From NCBI GenBank assembly GCA_964636205.1, contig CAZWPF010000109.1, forward strand, positions 1-7,949: a stretch of DNA of 7,949 nucleotides, read 5' to 3'. A program made the translations under genes and the position numbers. Shown here one piece after another: positions 6,990 through 7,949 of the stretch; the stretch's first letter is position 1; each line of letters begins with the position of its first letter. The notes under the pieces are model-generated. The model had not been told where the DNA came from. It was given only the letters and a program-made list of their open reading frames with translations, and did not search any database. This DNA comes from JBEBVQ01 sp964636205 (GTDB taxonomy: Bacteria > Bacteroidota > Bacteroidia > Chitinophagales > Chitinophagaceae).

Positions 6990-6997
6990 TATATTTG
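6990..6997 (+). promoter_or_regulatory. -7 promoter element for the SprB-like surface protein gene
   Basis: TATATTTG followed by C is a perfect TAnnTTTG match in an A/T-rich spacer. It lies 21 bp before the ATG at 7019, giving a short leader of about 15 nt. An earlier ATG at 7008 opens only a short unrelated frame. No -33 TTG is found at the usual spacing. Confidence 0.5.
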
Positions 6998-7018
6998 CAA
7001 GCTTAGTATGCGTTGTAA

Positions 7019-7300
7019 ATGGAGAATTTCTATAGTAGACTGTGTAAAATCTTAGTATTACTAAGTCTCCTATGTCATTCTAAGTTTTCTGTAGCACAAT
7101 GCAGCGACTGGGCTGCCTCAGCGCGTATAATTACAGGATCTACTTGTGCTGCTAACGGTTCCTTTGAAGTAACACTTTCCGGACCGGATTTAGCTAATCT
7201 TTCCAATATTCAATATGCTGTTCCTGCTACAGGGCAATATACCGTTCCTCTTAACAGCAGTCAATCTTTAATTCCGTACCCGGAGGCACCTGGCCTGTGA
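7019..7300 (+). CDS. N-terminal part of a secreted SprB-repeat-type surface protein (frame broken)
   Basis: This frame encodes the start of a large exported Bacteroidota surface protein. Residues 1-26 form a signal peptide: a short basic start, a hydrophobic core ILVLLSLLC (11-19), and cleavage at SVA|QC. The mature part has the beta-rich repeat style TCAANGSFEVTLSGPDLANLSNIQY (about 42-66), common in large type IX-secreted proteins. The frame stops at 7298-7300. The last residues after Ser83 (LIPYPEAPGL) do not fit the pattern, whereas the other frame there reads FNSVPGGTWPVNVVALCGG, the expected continuation. So the stop seems to result from one missing base near 7267-7269 (a TTT run in TCTTTAA). 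The start at 7019 is chosen for the signal peptide and its distance from the -7 box. Whether the gene is truly broken or the base was lost in sequencing cannot be told here. Confidence 0.7.
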   Translation: MENFYSRLCKILVLLSLLCHSKFSVAQCSDWAASARIITGSTCAANGSFEVTLSGPDLANLSNIQYAVPATGQYTVPLNSSQSLIPYPEAPGL

Positions 7301-7949
7301 ATGTGGTTGCCCTATGTGGGGGTAATTTTGTTGGTAAGAATACAGCGATCACCATGCCCGGGGATTATTTGCCACCCTCGATGAATCTGGTTGTGGCAAG
7401 AAACTCATTGAATTGCGCAGCAACAGGAAGAATTACAGCGCGGATCGCGCAGGGCAGAGCTCCGTATAATATCCTGCTGGTCAGTCGCCCTCCGGGTTAT
7501 ACCGGACCTACCAGCTTCACTAGTAGTCAGACTAATTATACCATTGATAACTTACCCGTAGGAGTGTACACGGTTCAAGTGACTGATGATTGCAATAGTG
7601 GTACCAATTTCCAGACTATTACGGTGAACGGATTAAATCCGACTAATTTACCGCTTCAATTTGATCGGGAGGTTTCAGCTTCAAACTGTAATCAAATTCT
7701 TGTACCTAAGCCCTATGTCAATTACGGTAGTGGTGCCTGGACGGGTTATCCGGATAACCTTTTTCAGATTGCCGCAACAATAGATGGTGGGGTTGCTCCG
7801 GCAACAGTCTTTGAATCATGGACTAATGATTTTTCTATCGCGCTTAACCCCGGTTTTTCAATTAGAGATTTGTACGGAAAGTACGTCAACTATACGATCA
7901 GACCAATTTGCGGTTCCGATTTTACCACCAGGAACCGGATTCCTTTTCC
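7255..7949 (+). CDS. Continuation of the SprB-like surface protein in the shifted frame, cut by the window edge
   Basis: This frame (codons starting at 7255) is open to the last base of the window and has no natural start; its first in-frame ATG, at 7354, lies inside a domain. The translation continues the upstream protein: FNSVPGGTWPVNVVALCGG, then a SprB-like repeat at about 7399-7626 with NCAATGRITARIAQGRAPYN and LPVGVYTVQVTDDC. That layout (G-x-I, a GxxPY turn, L-x-x-GxYTVxVTD-xC) is the SprB repeat pattern (PF13573) of gliding and adhesion proteins. A further Cys-containing beta domain (about 7660-7949) follows. Such proteins usually run to a C-terminal type IX sorting domain, which would lie outside this window. 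The natural reading is a single gene running from 7019 past 7949, with a -1 shift near 7267. Role at the cell surface, perhaps adhesion or gliding, is inferred from the family. Confidence 0.7.

Noticed and set aside
7262..7272. Programmed -1 ribosomal frameshift site
   Set aside because: No X-XXY-YYZ heptamer occurs in the correct phase and no downstream hairpin is evident, so an indel or sequencing error is simpler.

Overview
The window looks like chromosomal DNA of a member of the Bacteroidota, most likely Chitinophagales/Sphingobacteriia-like. Four things point there: promoter -7 elements of the TAnnTTTG type, start codons without clear Shine-Dalgarno sequences, a signal peptide ending in 'AQ', and a SprB-repeat-like cell-surface protein of the kind exported by type IX secretion. 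The genus cannot be fixed from this sequence alone.

Layout. 1-229 is a purine-rich, low-complexity repetitive spacer. 230-1360 (minus strand) encodes a PagL-like outer-membrane lipid A deacylase/acyloxyacyl hydrolase. A 41-bp divergent promoter region separates it from a run of plus-strand genes: a DUF502 two-helix membrane protein (1402-1992), phosphoserine aminotransferase serC (2049-3131), a DUF1015 protein (3177-4421), a strong hairpin (4432-4467), histidine ammonia-lyase hutH (4501-5970) and a GT-A-like putative glycosyltransferase (6007-6942). After a promoter-like element, a secreted SprB-repeat-type surface protein begins at 7019. Its reading frame is broken near 7267 and continues in another frame to the window edge.

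How the genes relate. serC and DUF1015 are 45 bp apart and probably co-transcribed. The DUF1015 family is recurrently found beside serine-biosynthesis genes, so it may act in phosphoserine/serine metabolism, but serA, often a neighbour in Bacteroidota, is not in this window. hutH removes ammonia from histidine, yet no hutU, hutI or hutG/F is present, so it stands alone here. The PagL-like protein and the SprB-like protein act at the cell surface, and the glycosyltransferase may do so indirectly. The window is mostly ordinary housekeeping with a surface-protein gene at its right edge. No clearly new multi-gene system is visible. The points most worth checking are the serC-DUF1015 pairing, the Glu-to-Asn change and large size of the PagL-like protein, the face-to-face promoters with a likely leaderless DUF502 transcript, and the frameshift in the surface protein.
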